A DNA stretch of 64,000 nt. Origin: JAAYXS01 sp043820985 (GTDB lineage: Bacteria > Planctomycetota > Phycisphaerae > UBA1845 > Fen-1342). The notes under the pieces were generated by a model. The model made no database searches and was not told the DNA's origin. It saw nothing but the letters and a program-made list of their open reading frames with translations. How positions within the stretch are numbered: the first letter of the stretch is position 1; each line of letters begins with the position of its first letter. The DNA is taken from contig JBDRDH010000138.1 of NCBI GenBank assembly GCA_043820985.1, positions 11,378 to 75,377 on the forward strand, read 5' to 3'. The position numbers and the translations under genes are program-made. Of this stretch, positions 54,301 through 63,084 are shown piece by piece.

Positions 54301-57300
54301 CGACGTCGCACGATTGCGCCTGACGGTGGCGCGGACGAAGCAGGTGTTGGAGCATGATCCCGAGCAGCCGTTGACCGGCCAGGACGGTGTGTATTACGCA
54401 CCGTGTCCGTTGGGCACGGTGGGTGAGTTGGCTTTCGTGTTCCCCGGCTCGGGCAACCACTACGTGGGGATGGGGCGCGAGATCGGCGTGCAATGGCCGG
54501 AGGTGCTGCGCGGCCTGGACTCGTGCACGGAGCGGCTGGCGAGCCAGCTCATGCCGCGCTGGTACGTGCCGTGGCGCTGCGACTGGCGACCTGGTTGGCA
54601 GCCGGCGGCCGCGGAGGATATCGCAACACACATGGTCCGGATGATCATGGGGCAGGTGGCATACGGCATCGTCATCAGCGATCTCTTGCGGCAGTTCGGA
54701 GTCAAGCCGACGGCGGCGCTGGGGTACAGCCTGGGGGAAACCACGAGCCTGTTTGCGTTGCGGGCCTGGCCGGAGCGCGACGAGATGTTTCGCCGGATGA
54801 CAACTTCGCCCCTGTTTCGCAACGAATTGGCCGGTGAGTGTGCCGCGGCGCGGCGTGTCTGGAAACTGCCCGCTCGCGTGGCGGTTGACTGGCAAGTGGT
54901 CGTGGTTAATCGGTCGGCGGAGGAGGTGCGCCAGGCGCTACGCCGGTTCAAGCAGGTCTATCTGCTGATCAGCAATGCGCCCAACGAGTGCGTGATCGGC
55001 GGGCGGCGGGCGAAGGTCGAGACTATCATTGAGCGACTCCGCTGTGAGGCGCACGCCTTGGAAGGCGCGTCCACGGTGCATTGCGAAATCGCCCGCGACG
55101 TCGAGGACGCATACCACGACCTGCATTGGCTGCGGGCAACACCGCCGCGCGATGTCCGCTTCTATAGCGCCGCGCGCGCCGCGGCGTATGAGGTCACAAG
55201 CGAAAGTGCGGCCGCGTCGATCACTGAGCAGGCACTGGACGGCTTTGACTTTCCGAAGTTGATCGAGCAGGCGTACGCCGACGGGGTGCGGTTGTTCGTC
55301 GAAGTCGGGCCGCAGGCTTCGTGCAGCCGGATGATCGGGAAGATTCTCGATGGGCGACCACATCTGGTCCAGTCGGCCAGTACGGGCGGCGCGGACGAGG
55401 TGCTGCCGGTGCTCAGGCTGATGGCGGCCCTGGTGGCGCAGCGGGCCGTACCCGATCTGGCGCGGCTGTACGGCGAGCCGACATGTGTCATCGGGCATGA
55501 GCCGTCCGACACGGAGCGCGACGCGCGGCGATATATCACAGTCAGGACCGGATCGCCGCCGCCCCGGCCCCGGCTGCCAGCGCGGTCGGTTGAGAAGCCA
55601 CAACCGGCGGCAACCTTCGCCGAACCGGTGAGTACGCCGGTAGCGCGCGAGGTGGTGGAGTTAGCGCGTGGCGTGGTGCAGTCGGCGGGGGCGACGGCCG
55701 CGGCGCATGACGCGTTCCTACGATTTTCTCAGACGGCCACAACGGGCATGGGATCAGCTTTGCAGCTACAGGCGCGGCTGTTGGAAGCCATGACTGCCGG
55801 CGGCGTCGGGTTCTCGCTGGAGGCGCGCGCGGCGCCGGCAGCTACAACGCCGGTGGTCTTCTCGCGTGAGCAGTGCATGGAATTCGCGATTGGATCGATT
55901 GCCAACGTGCTGGGGCCGAAGTTCGCCGAAGTCGATACGTACGCGCAGCGCGTGCGCTTGCCGGATGAGCCGTTGATGCTGGTCGAGCGCATCACGGCGA
56001 TCTCGGGCGAGCCGGGCTCGCTGACCGCGGGCACGATTGTCACCGAGCACGACGTGCATCCTGGGGCGTGGTATCTGGATGGCGAGTGTGCCCCGGTGTG
56101 CATCGCGGTCGAAGCCGGCCAGGCGGACTTGTTCCTGTGTTCGTATCTGGGCATCGACCTGGCCGTGAAGGGCACGCGGACGTACCGCCTGCTGGACGCG
56201 ACGATCAGCTTCCATCGCGGCCTGCCACGGCCGGGTGAAACGATCCGGTACGACATCGCGCTCGACAAGTTCGTCAAGCGCGGCGATACGTACCTGTTCT
56301 TCTTCCGCTACGAGGCGACCATCGCCGGCCAGCCGCTATTGACCATGACCGGCGGGTGCGCGGGCTTCTTCACCGAGCAGGAAGTGGCCGAGTCGGGTGG
56401 CATTGCCCTGACGCCGGAAGAGCGCGCCCCGGCGGCCGGGCGGCGCTGTGAAGATTGGCACGACCTGGTACCGATGACGGTCGAGGCGTACAGCGAAGCG
56501 CAGCTCGACGCCTTACGCGCTGGTGACCTGGCGGGCTGCTTCGGCCCGTTGTTTGCCAATTTGCCGATCGAGGATCCACTACGCATTCCGGGCGGGCGCA
56601 TGCGGCTGGCCCATCGCGTCGTCGAATTGGATCCGGGTGGTGGCCGCTATGGGCTCGGCTCGATCAAGGCCGAAGCCGACGTGCACCCGGATGACTGGTT
56701 CCTGACGTGCCACTTCGTTGACGACATGGTCATGCCCGGCACGCTGATGTACAACTGCTGTGAGCATACGTTGCGCATCTTCCTGCTGCGGATGGGCTGG
56801 GTTGGCGAGCAGGCGGGCGTCAGCTACGAGCCGGTGCTGGAGACGCCGTGCAAGATGAAGTGTCGCGGGCCGGTCACGCCGCGGACCAGGGTCGTAACGT
56901 ACGAGGTGCAGGTCAAGGAACTCGGCTACGGTCCTGAGCCATACGTGATCGCCGATGCGTTCATGTATGCCGATGGCGAGCGTATCGTGCGGTTCACCGA
57001 TATGTCGCTCAAGCTGACCGGACTGACACGGGAGTGGATTGAGGCGACCTGGCGCAGGCGGTCGCCGTTGAGCTGTCCAATCGGTGCGAGTCTGCCGGGG
57101 TCCGACCGCAAGGCCGCGCTCTTCAACACGGACCGTATTTTGGCATTCGCTGTTGGCAAACCCTCCGAGGGCTTTGGCGAGCCATATCGCGTGTTCGACG
57201 GCGAGCGGCGTATCGCGCGGCTGCCGGGTCCCCCGTTCATGTTCCTCGATCGCATCACCGAAATCCACGCCGAGGCGTGGCAACTTGAAGCGGGTGGTTG

Positions 57301-58258
57301 GATCGAGGCACAGTACGACGTGCCGCCCGATGCGTGGTATTTCGGGGCCAACCGGCAGCGTTCGATGCCGTACGCGGCGTTACTGGAGGCGGCCCTGCAA
57401 CCGTGCGGCTGGCTGGCGGCGTACCTGGGTTCGGCGCTGCATAGCGACGTTGACACGCGTTTCCGCAACCTGGGCGGTTCGGGCACGCTGTGGCGCGAGG
57501 TGTTTCCCGAGTCAGGCACGTTGACGATGCGCGTGCGCATCACGGACGTCTCCGAAGCCGGTGGCATGATCATCGAGAAGTTCGCGATGCGGATCTGGCA
57601 AGGCGGGCGGTTGGTCTACGACGGGGATACATATTTCGGCTTCTTCTCCGACGCGGCCCTGGCCGATCAGGTTGGCCTGCGCGGAGCGGCTGAGCGGGCG
57701 TATGTGCCGAATGAGGCAGAACCGCGGAGGGCCGAGCACTGCATACTGGAGCGCGGCGCGCCCTTGACGCCGGACGAGAGGGCGAAGGGGCCCGCGGATG
57801 GGCTGCATCTACCCGCGACAGCTTGGTCTATGATCGACGAGATTGACAGCTTCATTCCCGATGGCGGCCCGCGCGGCCTGGGCTTCGTGCGCGGGGTAAA
57901 GCAGGTCGATCCGGGTGAATGGTTCTTCAAGGCCCATTTCTATCAGGATCCGGTGTGTCCCGGCTCGCTGGGACTGGAGTCGTTCCAGCAGTTGTTGAAG
58001 TTCGTCGCGACGCGGCGCTGGGGCGACAAATTGGGAGCGACGCATCGTTTCGAGCCAATTACGGTTGGCCAGCGGCACGAGTGGGTCTATCGCGGGCAGA
58101 TTGTCCCGAGCAATCAGCGTGTCGAAGTCGAGGCCGTCATCACGGACATTCAGGACGGCCCGCGGCCGACATTAAAGGCCGACGGTTTTCTAAAGGTGGA
58201 TGGCAAGTACATCTACGAGATGCTCAACTTCGGAATCAGGTTGGTACCCACGGAATAA
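51311..58258 (+). CDS. pfaC: PUFA synthase subunit PfaC-like with fused acyltransferase: KS-CLF-AT-DH-DH
   Basis: The ATG at 51311 shares its A with the pfaA TGA; a GTG one codon earlier is possible. The 2315 residues hold a ketosynthase (Cys195 in DAACASSL, HGTGTPLGD), a chain-length-factor-like KS (about 475-870) with Glu669 in SGGETSG where the Cys should be, an acyltransferase (about 1035-1380; Ser1140 in GYSLGET), a linker, and four FabA-like hot-dog folds from about 1516, 1757, 1953 and 2180. Hot dogs 2 and 4 keep HFVDDMVMPGTL and HFYQDPVCPGSL, the FabA-type active-site motif. The gene combines PfaB and PfaC functions like myxobacterial Pfa3 but has no AGPAT domain. Confidence 0.94.
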   Translation: MAGERGMGVRSPIAIVGMGGLFPGASDPDAFWRNIVNKVNATREVPPGRWILDPDDVFDEQPGPDKVFSKRACFVEDFELDPEGLDIDPELLGGLDLLYHMVLHVGRQAWRDGVTDGVDHSRVGVILAAIALPTDSSSALTREILGRAFAERLPGVEPDHTCVSPLNSQVTALPAGLLAAGLGLGGGAYTLDAACASSLYALKLACDELQTGRADAMLAGGVSRPECLYTQMGFGLLQALSPSGECRPFDTAADGLVVGEGAGIVLLKRLADAVSDGDRIYGVIRGIGLSNDIAGSLLAADSEGQLRAMRAAYEQAGWQPPAVDYIECHGTGTPLGDAVEISSLRALWAGQEWRAAQCALGAVKSMVGHLLTAAGAAGLIKMLLALRARQLPASLGYETPAPGIELADSPFRVQTENAPWERRDEQTPRRVGISAFGFGGINAHVLVEEWDPKLSNCEEVTSLPVRSDAEPVAVVGLAAHFGGAESLRAFQELVLSGATAVGPRPAERWRGCDELAARRLDGRELPGAYINELAMPVGRFKLPPSEIEQILPQQLLMLQVAAAALADAGMAGREADARAGAIIGMGLDLNTSNYHQRWVLLAQARQWARQLGLDLDKAELDTWVAELREQAGPALNATRVLGSLGSTIASRIAREFKFGGVSFALSGGETSGLRALEVALRALQQHELDRAVVGAVDLAGDMRAVVTRQARRPFTRAGTTRPFDARADGPAVGEGAAAVVLKRLADAKRDGDRIYAVVRGVGAAGGDKPDEPRARTYESALRRAHNDAGLAPSAVSYIETNGSGDPVEDSAEARALIAMGRSTDLPCALGSIVPTIGQTGAAAGMAALVRAALCLFHEVIPPLRGYERAPNGVEWGVAGYHMPREAQAWLRDRVDGPRRAGVSSMSLDGTCMHVVLEGIARAPDAHAVERRQPLGTRRQAIFAAAADDVDGLRAELERLAEMLAGPHRSSEGAARMWFASQSETAAGARRAVTFVSDDVARLRLTVARTKQVLEHDPEQPLTGQDGVYYAPCPLGTVGELAFVFPGSGNHYVGMGREIGVQWPEVLRGLDSCTERLASQLMPRWYVPWRCDWRPGWQPAAAEDIATHMVRMIMGQVAYGIVISDLLRQFGVKPTAALGYSLGETTSLFALRAWPERDEMFRRMTTSPLFRNELAGECAAARRVWKLPARVAVDWQVVVVNRSAEEVRQALRRFKQVYLLISNAPNECVIGGRRAKVETIIERLRCEAHALEGASTVHCEIARDVEDAYHDLHWLRATPPRDVRFYSAARAAAYEVTSESAAASITEQALDGFDFPKLIEQAYADGVRLFVEVGPQASCSRMIGKILDGRPHLVQSASTGGADEVLPVLRLMAALVAQRAVPDLARLYGEPTCVIGHEPSDTERDARRYITVRTGSPPPRPRLPARSVEKPQPAATFAEPVSTPVAREVVELARGVVQSAGATAAAHDAFLRFSQTATTGMGSALQLQARLLEAMTAGGVGFSLEARAAPAATTPVVFSREQCMEFAIGSIANVLGPKFAEVDTYAQRVRLPDEPLMLVERITAISGEPGSLTAGTIVTEHDVHPGAWYLDGECAPVCIAVEAGQADLFLCSYLGIDLAVKGTRTYRLLDATISFHRGLPRPGETIRYDIALDKFVKRGDTYLFFFRYEATIAGQPLLTMTGGCAGFFTEQEVAESGGIALTPEERAPAAGRRCEDWHDLVPMTVEAYSEAQLDALRAGDLAGCFGPLFANLPIEDPLRIPGGRMRLAHRVVELDPGGGRYGLGSIKAEADVHPDDWFLTCHFVDDMVMPGTLMYNCCEHTLRIFLLRMGWVGEQAGVSYEPVLETPCKMKCRGPVTPRTRVVTYEVQVKELGYGPEPYVIADAFMYADGERIVRFTDMSLKLTGLTREWIEATWRRRSPLSCPIGASLPGSDRKAALFNTDRILAFAVGKPSEGFGEPYRVFDGERRIARLPGPPFMFLDRITEIHAEAWQLEAGGWIEAQYDVPPDAWYFGANRQRSMPYAALLEAALQPCGWLAAYLGSALHSDVDTRFRNLGGSGTLWREVFPESGTLTMRVRITDVSEAGGMIIEKFAMRIWQGGRLVYDGDTYFGFFSDAALADQVGLRGAAERAYVPNEAEPRRAEHCILERGAPLTPDERAKGPADGLHLPATAWSMIDEIDSFIPDGGPRGLGFVRGVKQVDPGEWFFKAHFYQDPVCPGSLGLESFQQLLKFVATRRWGDKLGATHRFEPITVGQRHEWVYRGQIVPSNQRVEVEAVITDIQDGPRPTLKADGFLKVDGKYIYEMLNFGIRLVPTE

Positions 58259-58265
58259 ATCACTT

Positions 58266-59306
58266 ATGCGCTACACTCGCGTTGCCATTGACTCTTTCGG
58301 CTATGAGCTGGCCCCTAATGTGATTACATCGGCGGCCCTCGACGACCGCATCGCGCCGGTCTACAAAGCCCTGCGCATACCCCCTGGGCAGATCGCGGCC
58401 TTGAGCGGCATTCGTGAACGTCGCTTCTGGAATCCGGGGCAGGGCATGGCCGATGGCGCCTTGCGGGCCGCCCGAAAAGCTTTGGCTACCGCGGCCGTGC
58501 AGGTGGAGGATATTGGCCTGCTGATCTATGGCGGCGTGTGCCGCGACAACCTGGAACCCGCCACCGCTTGCGCCGTTGCTGATGGGCTGGGTCTCTCGGG
58601 CCACACCCAGGTGTACGACGTGTCCAACGCCTGCCTGGGTGTCGTGAACGGCATGGTACAGATCGCCAATGCGATTGAGTTGGGCCAGATTCGGGCTGGT
58701 ATGGTCGTATCGTGTGAATCGGCCCGGCAGATCGTTGATACCATGATCGAGCGTCTGCTGGCCCAGCCGGACATGGAACGCTTCAAGATTACCCTGGCCA
58801 CGCTCACCGGCGGATCCGGGGCCGTCGCGGTAGTGCTGGCGGATACCTCGCTGACGCGTCCCGGCCGTAGGCTGATGCTTGGCGGGGTAACTCGCAGTGC
58901 CGCGCGGCATCACCGGCTCTGCCGCTGGGGACCGGACACGGGGATTCCTTCGAGCGCGCCGACGGTCATGGAAACGCACGCGATTGAAGTGCTCGAAAAC
59001 GGCGTGCAACTCGGCATTGAGACCTGGCGCGATTTTGTGGTGGAACTCTGTTGGCCAGACGGCGTCGACAAGACGATCTGCCACCAGGTTGGCACAGCCA
59101 ATCGTGACGCGATTCTCAAATCGCTGGGCATACCGGCGGAGCGGGATTTCTCGACATATCCATATCTCGGCAACATCGGCACCGTGTCATTACCGATCAC
59201 GGCCGCCATCGCCGAAGAGCGCGAGTTCTTGCAACCCGGCGACCGGGTTGGTTTTCTGGGGATCGGCAGCGGCCTGAATTGCGTCATGTTGGGGGTGGAG
59301 TGGTGA
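58266..59306 (+). CDS. oleA: OleA, head-to-head acyl condensing thiolase
   Basis: The ATG at 58266 lies 7 bp after pfaC; an earlier in-frame start would overlap it. The 346-residue KASIII-like protein has the active-site triad Cys123 (VSNACLGVVNG), His273 (ICHQVGTAN) and Asn303 (LGNIGTVS). N-terminal ELAPNVITSAAL and LSGIRERRFWNPGQ are OleA-like rather than FabH-like. OleA joins two acyl-CoA or acyl-ACP chains, one losing CO2, to a 2-alkyl-3-ketoacid. Directly downstream are oleB, oleC and oleD, which fixes the assignment. Confidence 0.93.
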   Translation: MRYTRVAIDSFGYELAPNVITSAALDDRIAPVYKALRIPPGQIAALSGIRERRFWNPGQGMADGALRAARKALATAAVQVEDIGLLIYGGVCRDNLEPATACAVADGLGLSGHTQVYDVSNACLGVVNGMVQIANAIELGQIRAGMVVSCESARQIVDTMIERLLAQPDMERFKITLATLTGGSGAVAVVLADTSLTRPGRRLMLGGVTRSAARHHRLCRWGPDTGIPSSAPTVMETHAIEVLENGVQLGIETWRDFVVELCWPDGVDKTICHQVGTANRDAILKSLGIPAERDFSTYPYLGNIGTVSLPITAAIAEEREFLQPGDRVGFLGIGSGLNCVMLGVEW

Positions 59307-59313
59307 CAGCAAT

Positions 59314-59422
59314 GTGGGACCGGTTTCCAACCGGTCAGTTGCATGGACACAGCACTGTGGGATCGGTTTGTAACCGGTCATCTGTGTGGAGACAGCATGT
59401 GGGACCGGTTTGTAACCGGTCA
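59314..59422. repeat. Three tandem palindromic repeats between oleA and oleB
   Basis: Three copies of a 24-bp element with the core ACCGGTTTGTAACCGGT (59314-59337, 59357-59380, 59399-59422) recur every 42-43 bp, separated by shorter similar sequence. Copy 1 has TTTCC in place of TTTGT and copy 2 has T for one C. Each can form an 8-bp hairpin. They may attenuate or stabilise the transcript between oleA and oleB. Confidence 0.9.
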
Positions 59423-59462
59423 ACTGGAGCATGTAGTGTTGATGTGATCCATAGGATCACCG

Positions 59463-60401
59463 GTGTTCATGGGCATTGAAGTGAAAGTGAATCCCGACCT
59501 GTACCCGTTTGAGAGTCACTGGCTCGAGCGGGGTGGTTTGCGCTATCACTACGTTGATGAGGGCACGGGCTCGCCGGTGGTTTGTGTGCATGGCAATCCG
59601 ACCTGGTCGTTCTACTATCGCGAGTTGATCAAGGCGTTGCGTGGATCGCACCGGATCATCGCGCCCGACCACATCGGCTGCGGCCTGTCGGACAAGCCCG
59701 GCGAAGATGCCTACGAGTACGTGCTCGAACGACGAGTGGCTGATCTGGAAGCGTTGCTCGACACGCTCGATCTGCGAAACATCACGCTCGTGGTGCACGA
59801 CTGGGGTGGCATGATCGGATTGACCGCCGCCCTGCGCCAGCGCGAACGCATCGCGCGCGTAGTAGTGCTCAACACGGCGGCGTTTATGTTGCCGCTGGGT
59901 AAGCGTTTGCCCTGGCAGCTTTGGTTGATTCGCCGGATGCCGTTAGTGCCGAAGCTGCTGGTGCAGGGGCTGAATGTTTTCGCGCGCGGCGCCGCACATA
60001 TGGCCGCTTGCCGGCCGCTTGCGCCCGCGGTACGGGCGGGCTTGCTCGCGCCGTATGACACCTGGCAGAACCGCCGCGCCACTCTGCGTTTCGTACAGGA
60101 TATTCCGCTCAAATCCGGCGACCGCAGCTACGAACTAGCCAAGTGGACCCAGGAACATTTACACGAACTGGCTGATATCCCAATGCTGATCTGCTGGGGC
60201 ATGCGTGACTTCGTGTTTGACGCCGAGTTTCTGGCGGAATGGCGTCGGCGTTTCCCTGATGCGGATGCACACATGTTCGCCGACGCCGGGCATTACGTGT
60301 TGGAAGACGCGCGCGATGAGGTAATCGGGCTGGTGCGGGATTTTCTGGCAAAAACCTCGACAGATACGCGCGACGAAGCTCATACGGAGACCGCGGTATG
60401 A
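59463..60401 (+). CDS. oleB: OleB, beta-lactone decarboxylase (alpha/beta hydrolase)
   Basis: A 312-residue haloalkane-dehalogenase-like hydrolase. The nucleophile is Asp113 in VVHDWGGMIG. The oxyanion region is VHGNPTWSFYY, the His is in DAGHYVLEDA and a DHIGCGLSDKPG lid entry is seen. OleB cleaves the cis-beta-lactone to the olefin and CO2. GTG at 59463 follows AGGAT by 5 bases; an ATG two codons on is the alternative. The oleC start overlaps its stop by 4 bp. Confidence 0.92.
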   Translation: MFMGIEVKVNPDLYPFESHWLERGGLRYHYVDEGTGSPVVCVHGNPTWSFYYRELIKALRGSHRIIAPDHIGCGLSDKPGEDAYEYVLERRVADLEALLDTLDLRNITLVVHDWGGMIGLTAALRQRERIARVVVLNTAAFMLPLGKRLPWQLWLIRRMPLVPKLLVQGLNVFARGAAHMAACRPLAPAVRAGLLAPYDTWQNRRATLRFVQDIPLKSGDRSYELAKWTQEHLHELADIPMLICWGMRDFVFDAEFLAEWRRRFPDADAHMFADAGHYVLEDARDEVIGLVRDFLAKTSTDTRDEAHTETAV

Positions 60402-62053
60402 GCGACGCGGTAAACATCGCCGAACATCTGACGCGGATGGCGGAGCGTTATCCGCACAAGCGGGCAGTGGTTTGTCCGGTGGGGCGCGATGCGTATGACC
60501 GCGTGGCGTACACGCACCTGACGTTCGAGCAACTTGAGCGGGAGACCGATCGGTACGCGCGCGGTCTGGAGCGGGCGGGGCTGACGCGCGGCATGCGTAC
60601 GATTCTGATGGTGCGCCCGAGTCTGGAGTTCTTCGCGCTGGCGTTTGCCCTGTTCAAGATCGGGGCCGTGCCGGTGCTGATCGATCCGGGCATCGGGCGG
60701 CAGAACCTGGTCAAGTGCCTGGCTTCGGTGCGGGCCGAGGCGTTCATCGGCATTCCGCTGGCGCACGTGTTGCGTACGCTGTATCGAAGCGCGTTCCGTT
60801 CAGTGCGCGTCGCCGTCACGGTCGGCACACGTTACTTCTGGGGTGGATTGCACGTATCGGACGTGCGGGCCGAAACATGCGAGCCGTACGTCGCCGCCCC
60901 GACGCGGCCGGACGAGCAGGCCGCGATCCTGTTCACCAGCGGCAGCACCGGTCCGCCCAAGGGCGTGATCTACGAACACGGGATGTTCGATGCGCAGGTG
61001 CGCTACCTGCAATCGCATTACGGCTACTCGCCGGAGGAAATCGATCTGGCAACGTTTCCGCTGTTCGCGCTATTCGACGCGGCGTTGGGCATGACGGCGG
61101 TGATTCCGGACATGGACGCCACGCGGCCGGGCGCGGCCGATCCGGTCAAGCTGGTCGAGGCGATTCACAACCAGGGCTGCTCGCACATGTTCGGTTCGCC
61201 GGCGTTGCTGCGACGGCTGGCCGCACATGGTGAAGCGACGGGGGTACAGGTGCCGTCACTCAAGCGGATCATCACGGCGGGGGCGCCGATTCCGCCAGCG
61301 CTGTTGGCATCACTGCGCAAGATGCTGGCGGACGATGCCGCGGTGCATACGCCGTACGGGGCAACTGAGTCGCTACCGGTGACCGATATCGCCGACGGTG
61401 AGATTCTCGGTGAAACGGCGGAGCGTACGGCCGCCGGCGGTGGGACTTGTGTGGGGCGCGCGCTCCCCGGCATGGATGTACGGATTATTGAGATCACCGA
61501 CGAGCCGATTGCGACCTGGGTCGATGCGTGTGAACTGCCGGCGGGGCAGATCGGTGAGATCGCGGTGCGCGGGCCGGTCGTCACACGCGAGTACTTCGAG
61601 CAGCCCGCGGCCAACGCGGCGGCGAAGATTCAGGACGACGCGGAAGGGCGCATCTGGCACCGCATGGGTGACGTGGGCTATCTCGACGAACAGGGCCGCT
61701 TGTGGTTCTGCGGGCGTAAGGCGCATCGCGTGAAGACGCCCGATGGCTTGCTTTTCACGGTTCCTTGCGAGGCGATCTTCAATCAGCATCCGCGTGTATT
61801 TCGGACAGCGCTTGTGGGTGTGGGCACGCCAGGCGAATCACGGCCGGTGTTATGTGTGGAGTTGGAGGCCGACGCGCGAACCGGCGATCGCGAGCAGATC
61901 AAACGCGAATTGCTTGAACTGGGGGCGGCGAATGACCTGACGCGCGACATTCAAACGATTTTGTTTCACGACGCGTTCCCGGTCGACGTACGGCACAACG
62001 CCAAGATCTTCCGCGAGAAGCTGGCGGTCTGGGCCGCGGAGCGAGTGAAATGA
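60398..62053 (+). CDS. oleC: OleC, beta-lactone synthetase (AMP-forming)
   Basis: The 551-residue adenylate-forming enzyme converts the beta-hydroxy acid from OleD into a beta-lactone with ATP. The AMP-binding loop is ILFTSGSTGPPKGVIYEHG. Later motifs are TPYGATESLPVTDI, MGDVGYLDEQGRLWFCGRKAHRVKT, and RHNAKIFREKLAVWA with the C-terminal lysine. It is translationally coupled at both ends by 4-bp overlaps. Among adenylate-forming enzymes the Ole context and motif set single it out. Confidence 0.93.
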   Translation: MSDAVNIAEHLTRMAERYPHKRAVVCPVGRDAYDRVAYTHLTFEQLERETDRYARGLERAGLTRGMRTILMVRPSLEFFALAFALFKIGAVPVLIDPGIGRQNLVKCLASVRAEAFIGIPLAHVLRTLYRSAFRSVRVAVTVGTRYFWGGLHVSDVRAETCEPYVAAPTRPDEQAAILFTSGSTGPPKGVIYEHGMFDAQVRYLQSHYGYSPEEIDLATFPLFALFDAALGMTAVIPDMDATRPGAADPVKLVEAIHNQGCSHMFGSPALLRRLAAHGEATGVQVPSLKRIITAGAPIPPALLASLRKMLADDAAVHTPYGATESLPVTDIADGEILGETAERTAAGGGTCVGRALPGMDVRIIEITDEPIATWVDACELPAGQIGEIAVRGPVVTREYFEQPAANAAAKIQDDAEGRIWHRMGDVGYLDEQGRLWFCGRKAHRVKTPDGLLFTVPCEAIFNQHPRVFRTALVGVGTPGESRPVLCVELEADARTGDREQIKRELLELGAANDLTRDIQTILFHDAFPVDVRHNAKIFREKLAVWAAERVK

Positions 62054-63084
62054 ACATCGGCGGCGATCGGGCAGTTCATACGCCGATTAAAACGCTGGTT
62101 ACCGGCGGGGGTGGTTTTCTGGGGCGGGCGGTTGTCGAGCAGTTACTGGCGCGCGGTGACAGCGTGCGCAGCTATTCGCGCGGCGATTATCCGGAGCTGC
62201 GCGCGCTTGGTGTAGAGGTGCTTCGCGGCGACCTGGCCGATGCGGATGCGGTCAGGCGGGCTTGTGCGGATTGTGATGTCGTCTTTCACGCCGCGGCGCG
62301 GCCGGGAGTGTGGGGCAGGTACGAGGAGTACCACGCCCCAAACGTGATCGGTACAGAGAACGTGCTGGACGCGTGCCGGGCACAGGGTGTTCGTCGGCTG
62401 GTGTACACCAGCAGCCCGAGCGTGGTCTTTGACGGTCGCGACATCGAGGGCGGCGACGAGTCGTTGCCGTATCCGGCGAAGTACCATTCGCACTACAGCG
62501 CGACCAAGGCTGTCGCCGAGCGGCGGGTATTGGCGGCTAATGGCGCCGAATTGCGCACGCTGGCATTGCGGCCACATCTAATCTGGGGGCCGCGCGACAA
62601 TCACATCGTGCCGCGCCTGATCGCCCAGGCGCGAGCCGGCAAGTTGCGGCGTGTGGGCAATGGGCTGAACAAGGTCGACGCAACCTATATCGACAACGCC
62701 GCCATGGCGCACGTATTGGCGGCCAACGCGCTCGAAAGTAACCCAGAAGCCGCCGGCCGGGCATACTTCATCGCGAATGGTGAACCGCTGCCGCTATGGG
62801 AATTGATCAATCGCATATTGGACACCGCGGGTTTGTCGCCGGTCGGCCGCCGTGTTTCCAAGCGGACCGCGATCGTCGCCGGCGCGGCGTTGGAGTTTGT
62901 ATATGGTGTATTGCGGATCAAGTCCGAGCCGCGCATGACGCGGTTTGTGGCGAATGAACTGGCGACGGCGCACTGGTTTGACCTGACCGCCGCCCGGCGC
63001 GAGTTGGGCTACGAACCTCGAATATCGATCGATGAAGGACTGGAGCGTCTACGCCGATGGTTACGCCAACAAATGAAGCCATGA
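62050..63084 (+). CDS. oleD: OleD, 2-alkyl-3-ketoacid reductase
   Basis: A 344-residue extended short-chain dehydrogenase. The NADPH loop is LVTGGGGFLGRAVVEQL. The catalytic region is YTSSPSVVFDG with YSATKAVAE (Tyr-x3-Lys). The C-terminal portion (VDATYIDNAAMAHVLA, YFIANGEPLPLWELINRIL) is like OleD and the 3-beta-HSD family. It reduces the OleA product to the 2-alkyl-3-hydroxyacid. It overlaps oleC by 4 bp and idi by 4 bp. Confidence 0.93.
   Translation: MNIGGDRAVHTPIKTLVTGGGGFLGRAVVEQLLARGDSVRSYSRGDYPELRALGVEVLRGDLADADAVRRACADCDVVFHAAARPGVWGRYEEYHAPNVIGTENVLDACRAQGVRRLVYTSSPSVVFDGRDIEGGDESLPYPAKYHSHYSATKAVAERRVLAANGAELRTLALRPHLIWGPRDNHIVPRLIAQARAGKLRRVGNGLNKVDATYIDNAAMAHVLAANALESNPEAAGRAYFIANGEPLPLWELINRILDTAGLSPVGRRVSKRTAIVAGAALEFVYGVLRIKSEPRMTRFVANELATAHWFDLTAARRELGYEPRISIDEGLERLRRWLRQQMKP

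Noticed and set aside
59314..59422. CRISPR-like regular spacing of three repeats
   Set aside because: The repeats are palindromes in a tandem unit; the stretches between them are themselves similar, so they are not spacers.
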